In this document: piece by piece, positions 16,955 to 26,308 of the stretch
How positions within the stretch are numbered: the stretch's first letter is position 1
Layout of the letters: every line of letters begins with the position of its first letter
Source of the DNA: Opitutia bacterium UBA7374
GTDB taxonomy: Bacteria; Verrucomicrobiota; Verrucomicrobiia; Opitutales; Coraliomargaritaceae
DNA: 64,000 nucleotides
Direction of reading: 5' to 3'
Assembly (NCBI GenBank): GCA_002469895.1
Contig: DKOA01000046.1
Coordinates: 15,939-79,938, forward strand
The notes under the pieces: model-generated
The model's database searches: none
Told to the model about the DNA's origin: nothing
What the model saw: the letters and a program-made list of their open reading frames with translations, nothing else
Program-made: the position numbers and the translations under genes

Positions 16955-18532
16955 TTAAACTGACAAAAAGGTAGTTTCATGGGGAAGTCCATCTTGTTTA
17001 AGCTGAATGCCTCGATTGTTTACGGATAGGCGCTTGAGGATTTTATAGATGTTTTCAGCGTTTTCCGGACAATTGAGTTCTGCTGAGAGAGCCTGCGCGG
17101 TCAGGGCTTCGCCGGCCTGTGCCTTTAGCGCAGATAGAACTTGTAACTCTAGCTCCAAGACACCGGCAGCAGCCTTTTTCCCTGCTTCCACGCCGGGTTG
17201 GTGATAGGCATTCACGTTAATCATGTGGGCATAAATTCCGACAGCTCGCTCAAAGAGCGCGATGAGGCGACCGATGGCTTCCGGGGTAACTTCATGAATC
17301 GTAATGGTGATAGATTCTCTGCCGTTTTCGTGCAGTGCTTGACGGGTGCCGAGGTAGAAGCCCTGTAGGTAATCTCCAGTCGTGGTGTCTGCGTCGACCT
17401 CAATGGAGTCTCCCTTACGGTCTTTGAGAACTTCAATAAAGGTTACAAAAAAATTGTGTACACCTTCCCGCAATTGCTGAACGTAGGCATGCTGATCGGT
17501 GGATCCTTTGTTGCCGTAGACAGCAATGCCTTGGTGCACTGTATTGCCCTCTAAATCGAGTTCCTTGCCGAGGGACTCCATGACCAATTGCTGTAGGTAT
17601 TTGGAGAAGAGCATGAGGCGGTCTTTGTAGGGTAGGACGACCATATCTTTAGCGCCTCGGCCACCGGTTGCCTGATACCACATCAGGGCCAGTAGGGCGG
17701 CCGGGTTGTTTTGGGTTTCCCGGATACGGGTTGCGTTGTCCATCTCAGCCGCTCCGGAGAGCATGCGATCGATATCGATGCCCTGCAAGGCAGCGGGCAG
17801 CAGACCGACAGCAGCGAGTTCCGAGGTGCGACCGCCGACCCAGTCCCACATGGGCAAGCGATTGAGCCAGCCTTCTGACTCCGCGACAGCGTCAAGCTTG
17901 GAGCCTTTGCCGGTTATAGCGATAGCATGCTGGGCAAAATTAAGGCCGGATCTCTGGTACGCAGCTTTTGCCTCGAGCATACCGTTGCGCGTTTCTGCGG
18001 TGCCTCCCGATTTTGAAATAACAATGCAAAGAGTGCGACCTAACTGGCCCTCCAGTGCAGTCATTGTTCGATCCATGCCGTCCGGATCGGTATTATCAAA
18101 GAAGTAGAGCTTAATCTTGTCCCGCTGCGGGCAACCGAGCGCGTCGGCTACAAACTGAGGGCCCAATGCAGAGCCACCAATACCGATGACCAAACAGTTT
18201 TCAATGGAGCCGCTACTTCCTGTTGTCGTACCGCTATGGACATCGGCAGCGATTGTTTTAATCGCCTCCAGACAGGTTTCGATATCGCTGCGAATCGATG
18301 GGTCTGGCGCGAGAGCGGCATTGCGCAGCCAGTAGTGGCCGACCTGCCGATTTTCATCGGGGTTTGCCACTGCTCCGGCCTCAAGCGCTTCCATTGCATC
18401 GTAGGCAGCCTGTGCCTTTGGTTCCATTTGCAGGAGGAAGCTGTCGTCGAAACCGATCCGGCTGATGTCCAGAGCGAACTCGAGTTCTTTGCTCTGCAAG
18501 TAGTATTTGTTAAAGCGTTCCCAAGTGGACAT
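16955..18532 (-). CDS. pgi: Glucose-6-phosphate isomerase
   Basis: A 525-residue enzyme interconverting glucose-6-phosphate and fructose-6-phosphate in glycolysis. Visible motifs: VIGIGGSALGPQFVADALG (about 112-130), VISKSGGTAETRNGM (about 170-185), and WVGGRTSELAAVGLLPAALQ. The catalytic-region glutamate and histidine lie in the EGNTVHQGIAVYGNKGSTDQ segment. The last 70 residues form a helical extension (AGEALTAQALSAELNCPENA) reminiscent of a small winged-helix-like fold. Ends 60 bp upstream of the coiled-coil gene on the same strand. Confidence 0.95.
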   Translation of the reverse strand: MSTWERFNKYYLQSKELEFALDISRIGFDDSFLLQMEPKAQAAYDAMEALEAGAVANPDENRQVGHYWLRNAALAPDPSIRSDIETCLEAIKTIAADVHSGTTTGSSGSIENCLVIGIGGSALGPQFVADALGCPQRDKIKLYFFDNTDPDGMDRTMTALEGQLGRTLCIVISKSGGTAETRNGMLEAKAAYQRSGLNFAQHAIAITGKGSKLDAVAESEGWLNRLPMWDWVGGRTSELAAVGLLPAALQGIDIDRMLSGAAEMDNATRIRETQNNPAALLALMWYQATGGRGAKDMVVLPYKDRLMLFSKYLQQLVMESLGKELDLEGNTVHQGIAVYGNKGSTDQHAYVQQLREGVHNFFVTFIEVLKDRKGDSIEVDADTTTGDYLQGFYLGTRQALHENGRESITITIHEVTPEAIGRLIALFERAVGIYAHMINVNAYHQPGVEAGKKAAAGVLELELQVLSALKAQAGEALTAQALSAELNCPENAENIYKILKRLSVNNRGIQLKQDGLPHETTFLSV

Positions 18533-18564
18533 ATCAGATATAGTTAATTTTTTCGCAGAGTTAT

Positions 18565-20283
18565 TTAACGAGAGATTTTATCGGTCACCGCACCTTCGGA
18601 TGCGGTGGCAACCAGAGCTGCGTACTTGCCCAGAACCCCCCGCGTCTCCCCGGGGCCACTTGGCTGGAATGCGGCCATTCTGGCGGCGTACTCAGTAGGC
18701 TCGATGCAGAGCTCAATCGTGTTTTTAACGGCATCGATCTCGATCGTGTCGCCATCCTGCACGATACCAATCGGACCCCCATTAGCTGCTTCCGGAGTGA
18801 TATGCCCGACATCAAAACCGTGGCTGCCGCCAGAGAAACGCCCATCTGTGATTAGGGCGACTTCCTGAATGAGCCCGCGACCTGCAACGGCGCTGGTGGG
18901 GGAAAGCATTTCCCGCATGCCGGGTCCGCCGACAGGGCCTTCGTTACGGATGACAACAACATCTCCGGACTGAACATCCCCCCGGAGTATGCCGGTCAGG
19001 GCATCTTCCTCGCTCTCATAAACTTTCGCGGTTCCCTTAAAATGTAGGCCTTCCTTGCCGGTAATTTTGCCCACTGCGCCGCCCGGGGCGAGGTTTCCCC
19101 GGAGTATACGCAGGTGGGTGCTGTCCTTGATCGGGTTGTCCCAGGGACGGATAATATCTTGTTCATCCGGGTAGGCTGCGTAATCCCCAACGCCTTCCAG
19201 CGATTCAGCGATGGTTTGCCCGGTAACAGTGAGACAGTCCCCATGTAGCAGACCACGATCGAGGAGTCGTTTCATCATGGGTCGGATGCCGCCGACACGG
19301 ATAAGATGGCTCATGTTGTAACGTCCGAATGGTTTTACGTCAGCCAATAGAGGAATGCGTTCACCGATTTCAGCGAAGTCGTCGAGTGAGAGGTGGACTT
19401 CGGCAGAATGGGCGATGGCCAGTAGGTGGAGGATGAGATTGGTCGAGCCACCGAGCGCGAGACAGGTAGTGATGGCGTTTTCAAATGCTTTGCGGGTCAT
19501 GATATCACGTGGATTGATACCCTTCTCCAGCATTTCCATAACGGCCGCTCCTGCTTGCTCGCAGTCTTTTCTTTTGTCTTCGCCCACAGCGATCTGCGCA
19601 CTGCTACCGGGCAGGCTCATACCCAGTGCTTCGATTGCGCTGGCCATGGTATTTGCCGTGTACATGCCGCCACAGGAGCCTGGGCCGGGAATCGCGTGCT
19701 CCTCAACTTGCTTCAGCTCCTCGTCGCTCATCGCCCCTTTAGCGTGTTTCCCGACAGCTTCGAACACGGAGACGATATCCATCGCGTTACAGGCGTCTTT
19801 TTCTTTGCCGGGAAGGAATCCGGGGAGAATTGTACCCCCATAGACAAAGACCGCCGGGCGGTTGAGCCGAGCGATTGCAATCATGCATCCGGGCATATTT
19901 TTATCACAACCACCGATGGCGACTAGACCATCAAAGCCTTCCGCCGCGGTAGTCGTTTCGATAGAATCTGCAATGACATCACGGGAGACGAGGCTGTAAC
20001 GCATACCTTTTGTGCCCATTGAGATGCCATCGGAAACCGTGATGGTGCTGAAGTTGACAGCCTTCCCCGCGGCCTCATTGATTCCATTGGTCGCGTGCTT
20101 AGCAAGTTCACCTAGGTGCATATTGCATGGGGTAAGGTCGCTCGGAGAACTGGCGACCCCGATTTGGGGCTTGGCAAAATCTTCATCCTGAAAACCCACC
20201 GCACGGAGCATGGAGCGGGCTGGCGCACGGTCATTACCGTCGACGACGGCTGCGGAGTGGGGACGTGTATTGGGTGCTTGCAT
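18565..20283 (-). CDS. ilvD: Dihydroxy-acid dehydratase
   Basis: A 572-residue Fe-S dehydratase of branched-chain amino acid synthesis, converting 2,3-dihydroxy-isovalerate and its methylvalerate homologue to the 2-oxo acids. Motifs: VASSPSDLTPCNMHLGELA, IGGCDKNMPGCMIAIARL, GPGSCGGMYTANTMASA with cluster cysteines, and LITDGRFSGGSHGFDVGHI. Length and order fit the IlvD/Edd family; the amino-acid branch is favoured because no Edd-specific neighbours (zwf, eda) are present. The stop is about 30 bp upstream of the pgi start. Confidence 0.95.
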   Translation of the reverse strand: MQAPNTRPHSAAVVDGNDRAPARSMLRAVGFQDEDFAKPQIGVASSPSDLTPCNMHLGELAKHATNGINEAAGKAVNFSTITVSDGISMGTKGMRYSLVSRDVIADSIETTTAAEGFDGLVAIGGCDKNMPGCMIAIARLNRPAVFVYGGTILPGFLPGKEKDACNAMDIVSVFEAVGKHAKGAMSDEELKQVEEHAIPGPGSCGGMYTANTMASAIEALGMSLPGSSAQIAVGEDKRKDCEQAGAAVMEMLEKGINPRDIMTRKAFENAITTCLALGGSTNLILHLLAIAHSAEVHLSLDDFAEIGERIPLLADVKPFGRYNMSHLIRVGGIRPMMKRLLDRGLLHGDCLTVTGQTIAESLEGVGDYAAYPDEQDIIRPWDNPIKDSTHLRILRGNLAPGGAVGKITGKEGLHFKGTAKVYESEEDALTGILRGDVQSGDVVVIRNEGPVGGPGMREMLSPTSAVAGRGLIQEVALITDGRFSGGSHGFDVGHITPEAANGGPIGIVQDGDTIEIDAVKNTIELCIEPTEYAARMAAFQPSGPGETRGVLGKYAALVATASEGAVTDKISR

Positions 20284-20402
20284 GGCAGGGAAGTGGGTTT
20301 AGTTTTCCTTTCTCGTTGCGATGAATGTTCGGATTGAATGGATTCGGACGATGGCGACAACAAGCTTTTTACACTAATGCTGAGCATTTACTTTATTTTA
20401 CG

Positions 20403-21188
20403 ATGGAACCCGACTTAAAAAAGATACTTGAAGCGCTCCTGTTCTCTACGGCAGAACCGATTTCCTTGCGGCAATTTGTCAAGCTCTTCGCCCGTTACCA
20501 AGCGGAGCAAGCGGCTGGGCAGGCAGAGTCAGAGGCGGGGTCAGAGGCGGAAACTGAGGCGACTGCACTAGAAAAAATCGGTGAGTCGGCTTTGCGAAAG
20601 GCGATGGAGTCTTTGATCAGTGAGGCGGAGATGGAGGATCGTGCCTATCGCATTGTGGAGGGCCCGGCTGGGTTTCAATTGGCCACGGCACCACAGTTTG
20701 CGGTTTTTGTGCGCTTGCTGCGCGGCGAGCCACGCCCCTTTCGCTTAAGCCCGGCCGCGATGGAGACAATCTCAATCGTGGCCTATCGTCAGCCCGTTAC
20801 CCGGGCAGAGATTGAAGCCATTCGCGGGGTCTCTGCAGATGGGCCGTTAAACAAATTGATTGAGTTGGAGCTGGTCCAGGTAACGGGTCGGGCAGAGCTG
20901 CCCGGCCGTCCCATACAATATGGTACGACCGATGCATTTTTAGAGTTTTGTGGGATCAAAGAATTGGACGAGTTGCCGGCTTCCGATGTGTTGAGCAACC
21001 ATCAGATCGATGACTGGATGCGCAAGTCCGAAGAGCCGGAGGCGCCCATATATGATCAAGACGTGGGTTTGGCGCCGGAGCCGAAACCGGATGAATTGCC
21101 GCTAGACGAGACGTATGCAGCCATTGATTGGCAGCAGGAGAATGCGGAAAGCGATGCAGCCGGCATGTCACCGCCGGAGGTGTCTTGA
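20403..21188 (+). CDS. scpB: Segregation and condensation protein B
   Basis: About 261 residues from ATG 20403 (MEPDLKKILEALLFSTAEPI). Two winged-helix domains are typical: residues 1-90 with the insertion rich in Glu and Ala (about 35-60), then FRLSPAAMETISIVAYRQPV, TRAEIEAIRGVSADGPLNKL and YGTTDAFLEFCGIKELDELP. ScpB binds the kleisin ScpA and SMC to organise and segregate the chromosome; scpA is not in the window. The C-terminal 55 residues are acidic and low in complexity. An upstream TTG-type extension to 20325 is less likely because the family begins at EPDLKKILEALLF. Confidence 0.93.
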   Translation: MEPDLKKILEALLFSTAEPISLRQFVKLFARYQAEQAAGQAESEAGSEAETEATALEKIGESALRKAMESLISEAEMEDRAYRIVEGPAGFQLATAPQFAVFVRLLRGEPRPFRLSPAAMETISIVAYRQPVTRAEIEAIRGVSADGPLNKLIELELVQVTGRAELPGRPIQYGTTDAFLEFCGIKELDELPASDVLSNHQIDDWMRKSEEPEAPIYDQDVGLAPEPKPDELPLDETYAAIDWQQENAESDAAGMSPPEVS

Positions 21189-21241
21189 CAGAGGGCGTTC
21201 TTCTTTGCGGTATCAATGCTTACGTTAACAGCGCGCCTGCT

Positions 21242-22330
21242 ATGACTGATAATATCCAAAATAAGTTAGAAGAAAGCCGTCAAGCGATCGACTCAATCGA
21301 CCGTGAAGTCGTCCGCTTGCTCAGCGAACGGGTTAGCCATGCAGTCAAGATCGGGAAAATTAAGCATGCGAGTGATGCCGATTTTTATGATCCCACGCGC
21401 GAGGCGGAGGTCATGGATAAGATTTCCGCGCTGAATCCGGGGTCCATTCCGGATAAGACGCTTCGTGCTATTTATCGTGAAGTCATTTCCGGCTCGATTT
21501 CGTTGGAAAAGGTACTGGTCATTGCCTACTTGGGCCCCGAGGCTACGTATACACACCAGGCAGCCGTACGCAGCTTTGGCGCCAGCCTGGACTATCGTCC
21601 GATGAAGACGATCTCGGATGTGTTCGCGGAGGTTGAGCAAGGCGATGCGGACTATGGAGTCATCCCTATTGAGAATTCGACGGAGGGCGCGGTTTTTCAC
21701 TCGATGGATCGTTTGGTCGAATCCGATTTGAAGATTTGTTCACAGGTATACTTACCGATTGAGCATTGCCTCCTCTCGAGTTCGTCGGGGGATACAATCC
21801 GGGCCGTGCACTCGAAGGATCAGGCGCTGGGACAATGTCGAGAATGGCTACGGCGAAATCTCCCGGAGGCGGCGCTGGTCGAAGCCACAAGCACCGCGGC
21901 GGCCGCAGAATTGGCTAGTCGTGAGCCGGGTGTCGCGGCAATCGCCAGTGAATTGACGACTGGCTTGTACAACTTGGAGATTCGTGAGCGGGGAATCCAG
22001 GATAAATCCGGGAATGTGACCCGTTTCCTTGTAGTGGGGAAAACTTTAGCAAAACCATTGGGAGATGGGCGCGACAAGACGAGCTTGGTGTTGTCTATGA
22101 AGGATGAGTGCGGTGCTTTACAGCGCGTTCTGGAGAGCTTCGCCTCGCGTGGTATTAATTTAAGTAAGATCGAGTCTCGTCCCAGTCGGAAGAAGGCCTG
22201 GGACTACATCTTTTTTATTGATCTGCTGGGTCACTACACCGATGAACCGGTGCAAGCTGCCCTGAGTGAGTTGGAGTCGCATTGCTCCTTCGTAAAATGG
22301 CTCGGCAGCTACCCGAATGTTGAAGCCTAG
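21242..22330 (+). CDS. pheA: Chorismate mutase / prephenate dehydratase (P-protein)
   Basis: About 362 residues from ATG 21242. Three domains are visible. The AroQ chorismate mutase is at about 5-90 (LEESRQAIDSIDREVVRLL, VKIGKIKHASDADFYDPTRE). The prephenate dehydratase is at about 95-275 (AYLGPEATYTHQAAVRSFG, YGVIPIENSTEGAV, NVTRFLVVG with the TRF motif). A C-terminal ACT domain is at about 285-360 (KTSLVLSMKDECGALQRVL, GINLSKIESRPSRKKAWDY) for phenylalanine feedback. The enzyme takes chorismate to phenylpyruvate. It starts 53 bp after scpB on the same strand, and its stop directly abuts the stop of the opposite-strand gene. Confidence 0.95.
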   Translation: MTDNIQNKLEESRQAIDSIDREVVRLLSERVSHAVKIGKIKHASDADFYDPTREAEVMDKISALNPGSIPDKTLRAIYREVISGSISLEKVLVIAYLGPEATYTHQAAVRSFGASLDYRPMKTISDVFAEVEQGDADYGVIPIENSTEGAVFHSMDRLVESDLKICSQVYLPIEHCLLSSSSGDTIRAVHSKDQALGQCREWLRRNLPEAALVEATSTAAAAELASREPGVAAIASELTTGLYNLEIRERGIQDKSGNVTRFLVVGKTLAKPLGDGRDKTSLVLSMKDECGALQRVLESFASRGINLSKIESRPSRKKAWDYIFFIDLLGHYTDEPVQAALSELESHCSFVKWLGSYPNVEA

Positions 22331-23407
22331 TCAGCGGTGAGAGCCGTTGCAGCCCTCGGGAAGAAAGGCCTCAGAGCCCGTCAAGCCAAGCGTGATCGTC
22401 AGATTTAGAAAGGTGATGTCTCCCATCGAGTGGCAGAAGTAAAAGCGGTGGTCTTGGTGCATTTGTGCGAGTTCATCCCGCAACTGTTTCATTTTTTCAT
22501 CGCTGGAGATTTGGTCCAGACACATGCAGTCACGGAGCTGCTGAATCCGAGCAAAGGCGAAGTTCAGTCTTCGGGTTATTAATGATCGTTCTTCCCTCTG
22601 GTACTGACGACTGGTTTCCAGATTGATCAATTCGGAGCAAAGTTCGACGACCGGGCGATTATTTTTGAAGAATTGAGGCAGGTAGAGAGAGCGCCGGCCT
22701 TCGTAGCATTGCTGGTCGAAGTCAATCGCGCGGACACGATATTGATTCTGATCAAAGTCTGGGCTCACCTGGACCACATAATTGTAGGCACGCATGTCGC
22801 CGAGCAGGCGAACAAAGCAGCGTTCATTAAATTTAATGAATTCCTTTGCCAGTCGAACGGAGTGAAGGTCCTCCTTAGGGAGGTATTCACGGATAAAGTC
22901 ATCTCCCGGCAGGCCAATAATGTGTTCTTCAATCAGGGTGTCTTGATGAACAATGAAATTTATATCATTGGGGGAGAGCAGTTGCTCCAGTTCGAGGCCG
23001 TAGATGCGAGAAGCGTCTGCTTTCTTAACGTAGAAATAGTCGTGGTTATCGTTGTACTGGTTGACGATACGCACACGCATGGGCTGCGTATTGCCAAATG
23101 TACAGAAGTCGACTCGGTCGATGTAGAGGTTGTCGAGTACGGATTCGTCACCTCCGGAGCGCAGAAGCACGTAAATGCGCTTGAGCGCATCATAGAGTTC
23201 ACGCCCGAGGTGTTGTTCATAAATGAGGGTTTGCCAGAGGGAGTCATTGCCATCGCGGTCAAGCAGTGGAAAGGAGTCCTCATATTTCAGCAGGTCCTCG
23301 TAGAGCAAAGGCAGCGGGTGGGTGCGATGATATTGCCCAAGATACTCCCGGAAGTGCCGGTTGATAGGAAAGAACTTTTTTCGTTGCTGAGCTTCTGCTG
23401 GTTGCAT
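22331..23407 (-). CDS. Uncharacterised protein with kinase-like motifs
   Basis: A 358-residue soluble protein that I do not assign to a named family. Several segments line up in the order expected of a protein-kinase-like fold: DYFYVKKAD (Lys128/129), a hinge-like TLIEEHIIGLPGDDF (about 157-171), LLGDMRAYNYVV with Asp204 and Asn209 spaced as in an HRDxxxxN catalytic loop, and VRAIDFDQQC with Asp229 in a DFG-like place. The C-terminal half is helical and cysteine-bearing (DCMCLDQISS, FYFCHSMGDITFL). No glycine-rich loop is obvious. It abuts pheA tail to tail with no gap. An atypical or pseudo-kinase is an inference from motif order only. Confidence 0.5.
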   Translation of the reverse strand: MQPAEAQQRKKFFPINRHFREYLGQYHRTHPLPLLYEDLLKYEDSFPLLDRDGNDSLWQTLIYEQHLGRELYDALKRIYVLLRSGGDESVLDNLYIDRVDFCTFGNTQPMRVRIVNQYNDNHDYFYVKKADASRIYGLELEQLLSPNDINFIVHQDTLIEEHIIGLPGDDFIREYLPKEDLHSVRLAKEFIKFNERCFVRLLGDMRAYNYVVQVSPDFDQNQYRVRAIDFDQQCYEGRRSLYLPQFFKNNRPVVELCSELINLETSRQYQREERSLITRRLNFAFARIQQLRDCMCLDQISSDEKMKQLRDELAQMHQDHRFYFCHSMGDITFLNLTITLGLTGSEAFLPEGCNGSHR

Positions 23408-23546
23408 GGAGAACCTTATTGATCAGAAATTAGAGGAGAAACCGCCGTGCGCCATCCTATTTTTACAGAGGATAAAAAGCGGGTTGCTTCCTTCTTAGCT
23501 AGGGACTGTGCTGCTGGTCTGCAGATGCGTCTAATTTGTGTGGTCT

Positions 23547-24245
23547 ATGTTTGAATACCAGACAGTTTACAATGGCTATACTGCCCTCTTAGCGGGGCTG
23601 GTTAGCAGCGTACATTGCGTCGCAATGTGTGGCCCGCTTTCCTGTGCCTTTGGGCCCCGGAGTGCGGATGAGGCAGCCTCCAGAGTTTCTCTGCTTTCTT
23701 TCTATCATGGGGGAAAACTTGTATCCTATGGAATTTGTGGGGCTTTGGTTGGGGGTATCGGAGGGGCGGCCCTGAGCTTTCTTGAAGCTTCCTCGATTGG
23801 GCGTGTCGTTCCCTGGGTGCTTGTTCTATTTTTTTTGGGGGTCGCGCTGGGGGTAGATCAAAAGCTGCCAAAGCCGACTTTTCTGGCGGGTCTCTATCAG
23901 AAAAGTCAGCGTCGTTTTACTCTGCTGACTCCGCATCTCAAGGCGGCTTCCATCGGATTGGTCAGTCCCTTGCTTCCCTGTGGCCCGCTCTACTTGATCT
24001 TCGGACTTTGCCTGTTTTCCGGTTCAGCTACACGGGGTGCAGAGTTTGCTTTGGGGTTTGGTCTGGGCACACTACCGCTGCTTTGGGTCGCGCAAAACTG
24101 GTTCATGCGGATGCCCGGCCGAATGGGTGCCGGGAGCATCAGGCGTATGCAACGAGGCGTCGCCTTCTTGGCAACGGGAGTCTTGATCTGGCGTCTTCGC
24201 GCCTCCCTTGGGTTTGAGGCAGCGGTTGACTGGTTCTGCCGTTAA
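23547..24245 (+). CDS. Sulfite exporter TauE/SafE-like (UreH/DsbD_2-type) membrane protein
   Basis: About 232 residues from ATG 23547, with six likely membrane helices. Characteristic segments are GLVSSVHCVAMCGPLS (N-terminal HCxxMCG motif), GLVSPLLPCGPLYLIFGL (the second, proline-cysteine motif) and GFGLGTLPLLWVAQNWFMRM. This type resembles the UreH/DsbD_2-like proteins often encoded beside cbb3 oxidase assembly genes, where a metal-transport role is proposed. Here there are no cco genes nearby, so the role is open. A GTG nine bases upstream is an alternative start. Confidence 0.8.
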   Translation: MFEYQTVYNGYTALLAGLVSSVHCVAMCGPLSCAFGPRSADEAASRVSLLSFYHGGKLVSYGICGALVGGIGGAALSFLEASSIGRVVPWVLVLFFLGVALGVDQKLPKPTFLAGLYQKSQRRFTLLTPHLKAASIGLVSPLLPCGPLYLIFGLCLFSGSATRGAEFALGFGLGTLPLLWVAQNWFMRMPGRMGAGSIRRMQRGVAFLATGVLIWRLRASLGFEAAVDWFCR

Positions 24246-24261
24246 GCGGGGTCGAGATTCT

Positions 24262-24978
24262 CTACTTGTCCTCTGGAGGTGAGGTGGTCTCTTCGTATTC
24301 TTCTTCCGTTTCCTCTTCCTCGTCCCATTTCATGGTTTCATCTGTTTCGATATCTTCATCCGGCGCAGCCTCAACATCCGCTAAGTCTTTTTCCAGAGCC
24401 TCGTCTACATTCTTGTCTACGGTTGCCTCGTCCTCTTCCAATTCGAATCCTTCGGGCACGTATTCAAGGATGGAGGAAAGTTCATTAAAGAAGTGTGTGG
24501 CTCGTCCTTCCATGAAGTCATTGTTTTGTACTTCACGGATTTCTTCTTCCAGTTCTTCCGCGGTCAGCTTTTGGGAAAAATCAATCAAGTCGTTGAGCAA
24601 TTTTACGCGGAGCTTGATCGCATGGTCGACTAGATCAGCGTACGGGCTCTTGTCTTCGTCGAGCATATCAGGCAGAGCAAACAGCTGTTCGTCCGAGTCC
24701 AGAATGTTGTCCTTAATCCTTTTCAGATATACGGTCTTATCTTCCTCCACGCTCTCTATGGCGAAAGTATAGAATGCATTTTCAATAAGGCCGGTTTGCA
24801 ACCCGTACTCTTGCATGTTTTCGAAGAGTTCGACGAGGTATTGGAATTGTCTCGGGTCAATGATGCCTAGTCCGTCAACATCCCAATGGATGGGGTCACT
24901 GATTTCGTGAATCCACCAATTCATGTCTTTACCGAGGCGCGCTTTGCACCAGTTGAGCTTGTGTTTTGGGTTCGCCAT
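24262..24978 (-). CDS. Hypothetical protein with acidic C-terminal tail
   Basis: A 238-residue soluble protein. Residues 1-165 form an ordered, aromatic and helical domain (LNWCKARLGKDMNWWIHEIS, IIDPRQFQYLVELFENMQEY, LTAEELEEEIREVQNNDFME). The last 70 residues are strongly acidic and low in complexity (EEDEATVDKNVDEALEK, MKWDEEEETEEEYEETTSP). No family recognised and no signal peptide or membrane helix. Convergent with the TauE-like gene (16 bp apart) and divergent from pyrD across about 210 bp of AT-rich DNA. Acidic tails of this kind are common in proteins that bind basic partners such as ribosomal proteins or nucleic-acid-binding factors, but that is only a guess here. Confidence 0.75.
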   Translation of the reverse strand: MANPKHKLNWCKARLGKDMNWWIHEISDPIHWDVDGLGIIDPRQFQYLVELFENMQEYGLQTGLIENAFYTFAIESVEEDKTVYLKRIKDNILDSDEQLFALPDMLDEDKSPYADLVDHAIKLRVKLLNDLIDFSQKLTAEELEEEIREVQNNDFMEGRATHFFNELSSILEYVPEGFELEEDEATVDKNVDEALEKDLADVEAAPDEDIETDETMKWDEEEETEEEYEETTSPPEDK

Positions 24979-25187
24979 TAGTTAAGTAATCTATAGGTTG
25001 ATTAACGCAGAAGCTTCATCAAGAAGATCCATTAGTCCAGAATTTGTTTTTACATATATACTGGGTAAAATCACCCGCTTTTGATTGTAAAGCGGTTTTA
25101 TTAAAAATTTTCGCTGTGGCATTTTGCTTGTTTCATCCATGGGGATGCTTACTTTCAAAAATTCTGTCTTTCTAAGCCTTACGAAAT

Positions 25188-26252
25188 ATGGGAGTTTGTT
25201 ACGAAAATGTAGTCCGTCCGCTGCTCTTCCGGATGGAGCCCGAAGAGGCGCATGCCATGGGCAGTCGTCTCCTCCGCTTGGCTCCAAAAGTTCCCGGCCT
25301 TTGTTCGCTCTTGCGTGCGTACAGCCTGGTCCGCGAAGACCGTCCGGTTAAATTGTTTGGCCTGGAGTTTCCTAATCGCGTGGGACTGGCCGCCGGAATG
25401 GATAAGGACGCTGAGTTTACCCGAGTGGTGGAAGCACTTGGTTTTGGTCACGCCGAGGTGGGTACGGTTACACCAAAGGGGCAGCCGGGCAACCCGCAGC
25501 CGCGCCTCTTCCGTTATCCCGAGACGGAGACTATAGTCAACCGTATGGGTTTTAACAACCATGGTGCTGAGGCAATGGTTCAACGATTGGCCGTAGAGTA
25601 CCCGAAGGGGAAGCGCAGGATGCCGATCGGTGTGAATATAGGGAAAGCCAAAGAGACCCCCATTGAAAATGCGGTGGATGACTATCTGGCATGTTTTCGT
25701 CTATTGGCTGATCAGGCAGATTACTTTACCATCAATATCAGTAGCCCGAATACGGAGGGTCTGCGGACACTGCAGTCAAAGGCCTATCTGGAGGAGTTGC
25801 TATCGGCCCTGCGAAATGAAAATTGCCGTTTTGCAAAACGCTTGGGCCGAGACCCGCATCCCATGCTCGTGAAGATTGCCCCCGATCTGAGTTTTTCTGA
25901 AATTGATGCCGTTCTGGAGGTATTACTAGCCGCCGAGTATAGTGGAATCATCGCCACAAATACAACGATCACACGCCCCGAATCTTTTCCGGGCAATGAG
26001 TCCGGTGGATTGAGCGGAGGCTCTTATCTGGCGAAGCGCTCTCGCGAAGTGGTTAATTACATGCACCTCGCAACGAATAGTCGACTCCCCATTATCGGCG
26101 TTGGGGGTATTAACTCACCGGAGGCCGCCGGCGCGATGATCGATGCGGGTGCCTCTCTGGTGCAGATTTACACCGCCTGGATTTATAAAGGACCTTTTTT
26201 CGCTCGTGCTTTGGCCCGTGCGCTGAAGAGCCAGGGCGAAGACTGGATATAG
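25188..26252 (+). CDS. pyrD: Dihydroorotate dehydrogenase (quinone), class 2
   Basis: A 354-residue flavoprotein oxidising dihydroorotate to orotate with membrane quinone as acceptor, in pyrimidine synthesis. The N-terminal 45 residues (ENVVRPLLFRMEPEEAHAMG) form the quinone/membrane-binding helices of class 2. Core motifs: GLEFPNRVGLAAGMDKDAEF, FGHAEVGTVTPKGQPGNPQP, YFTINISSPNTEGLR with the catalytic serine region, TNTTITRP and the FMN phosphate loop IGVGGINSPEAA. ATG at 25188 fits the family start. Confidence 0.95.
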   Translation: MGVCYENVVRPLLFRMEPEEAHAMGSRLLRLAPKVPGLCSLLRAYSLVREDRPVKLFGLEFPNRVGLAAGMDKDAEFTRVVEALGFGHAEVGTVTPKGQPGNPQPRLFRYPETETIVNRMGFNNHGAEAMVQRLAVEYPKGKRRMPIGVNIGKAKETPIENAVDDYLACFRLLADQADYFTINISSPNTEGLRTLQSKAYLEELLSALRNENCRFAKRLGRDPHPMLVKIAPDLSFSEIDAVLEVLLAAEYSGIIATNTTITRPESFPGNESGGLSGGSYLAKRSREVVNYMHLATNSRLPIIGVGGINSPEAAGAMIDAGASLVQIYTAWIYKGPFFARALARALKSQGEDWI

Positions 26253-26308
26253 CTTGTTAAAAAGCCGCTGCGGATGCTTTGCGATTTGCGGCCCTGTGAC
26301 CTGTCGCA

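Noticed and set aside
24991..25140. Small minus-strand frame starting MDETSKMPQRKFLIKPL between the acidic-tail gene and pyrD
   Set aside because: About 49 residues in AT-rich intergenic DNA, no clear ribosome-binding site, no recognised family; its longer version overlaps pyrD in antisense. More likely chance.
26253..26308. Terminator between convergent pyrD and lipA
   Set aside because: Only a weak GCCGC/GCGGC pairing with a long loop and no T run on either strand.
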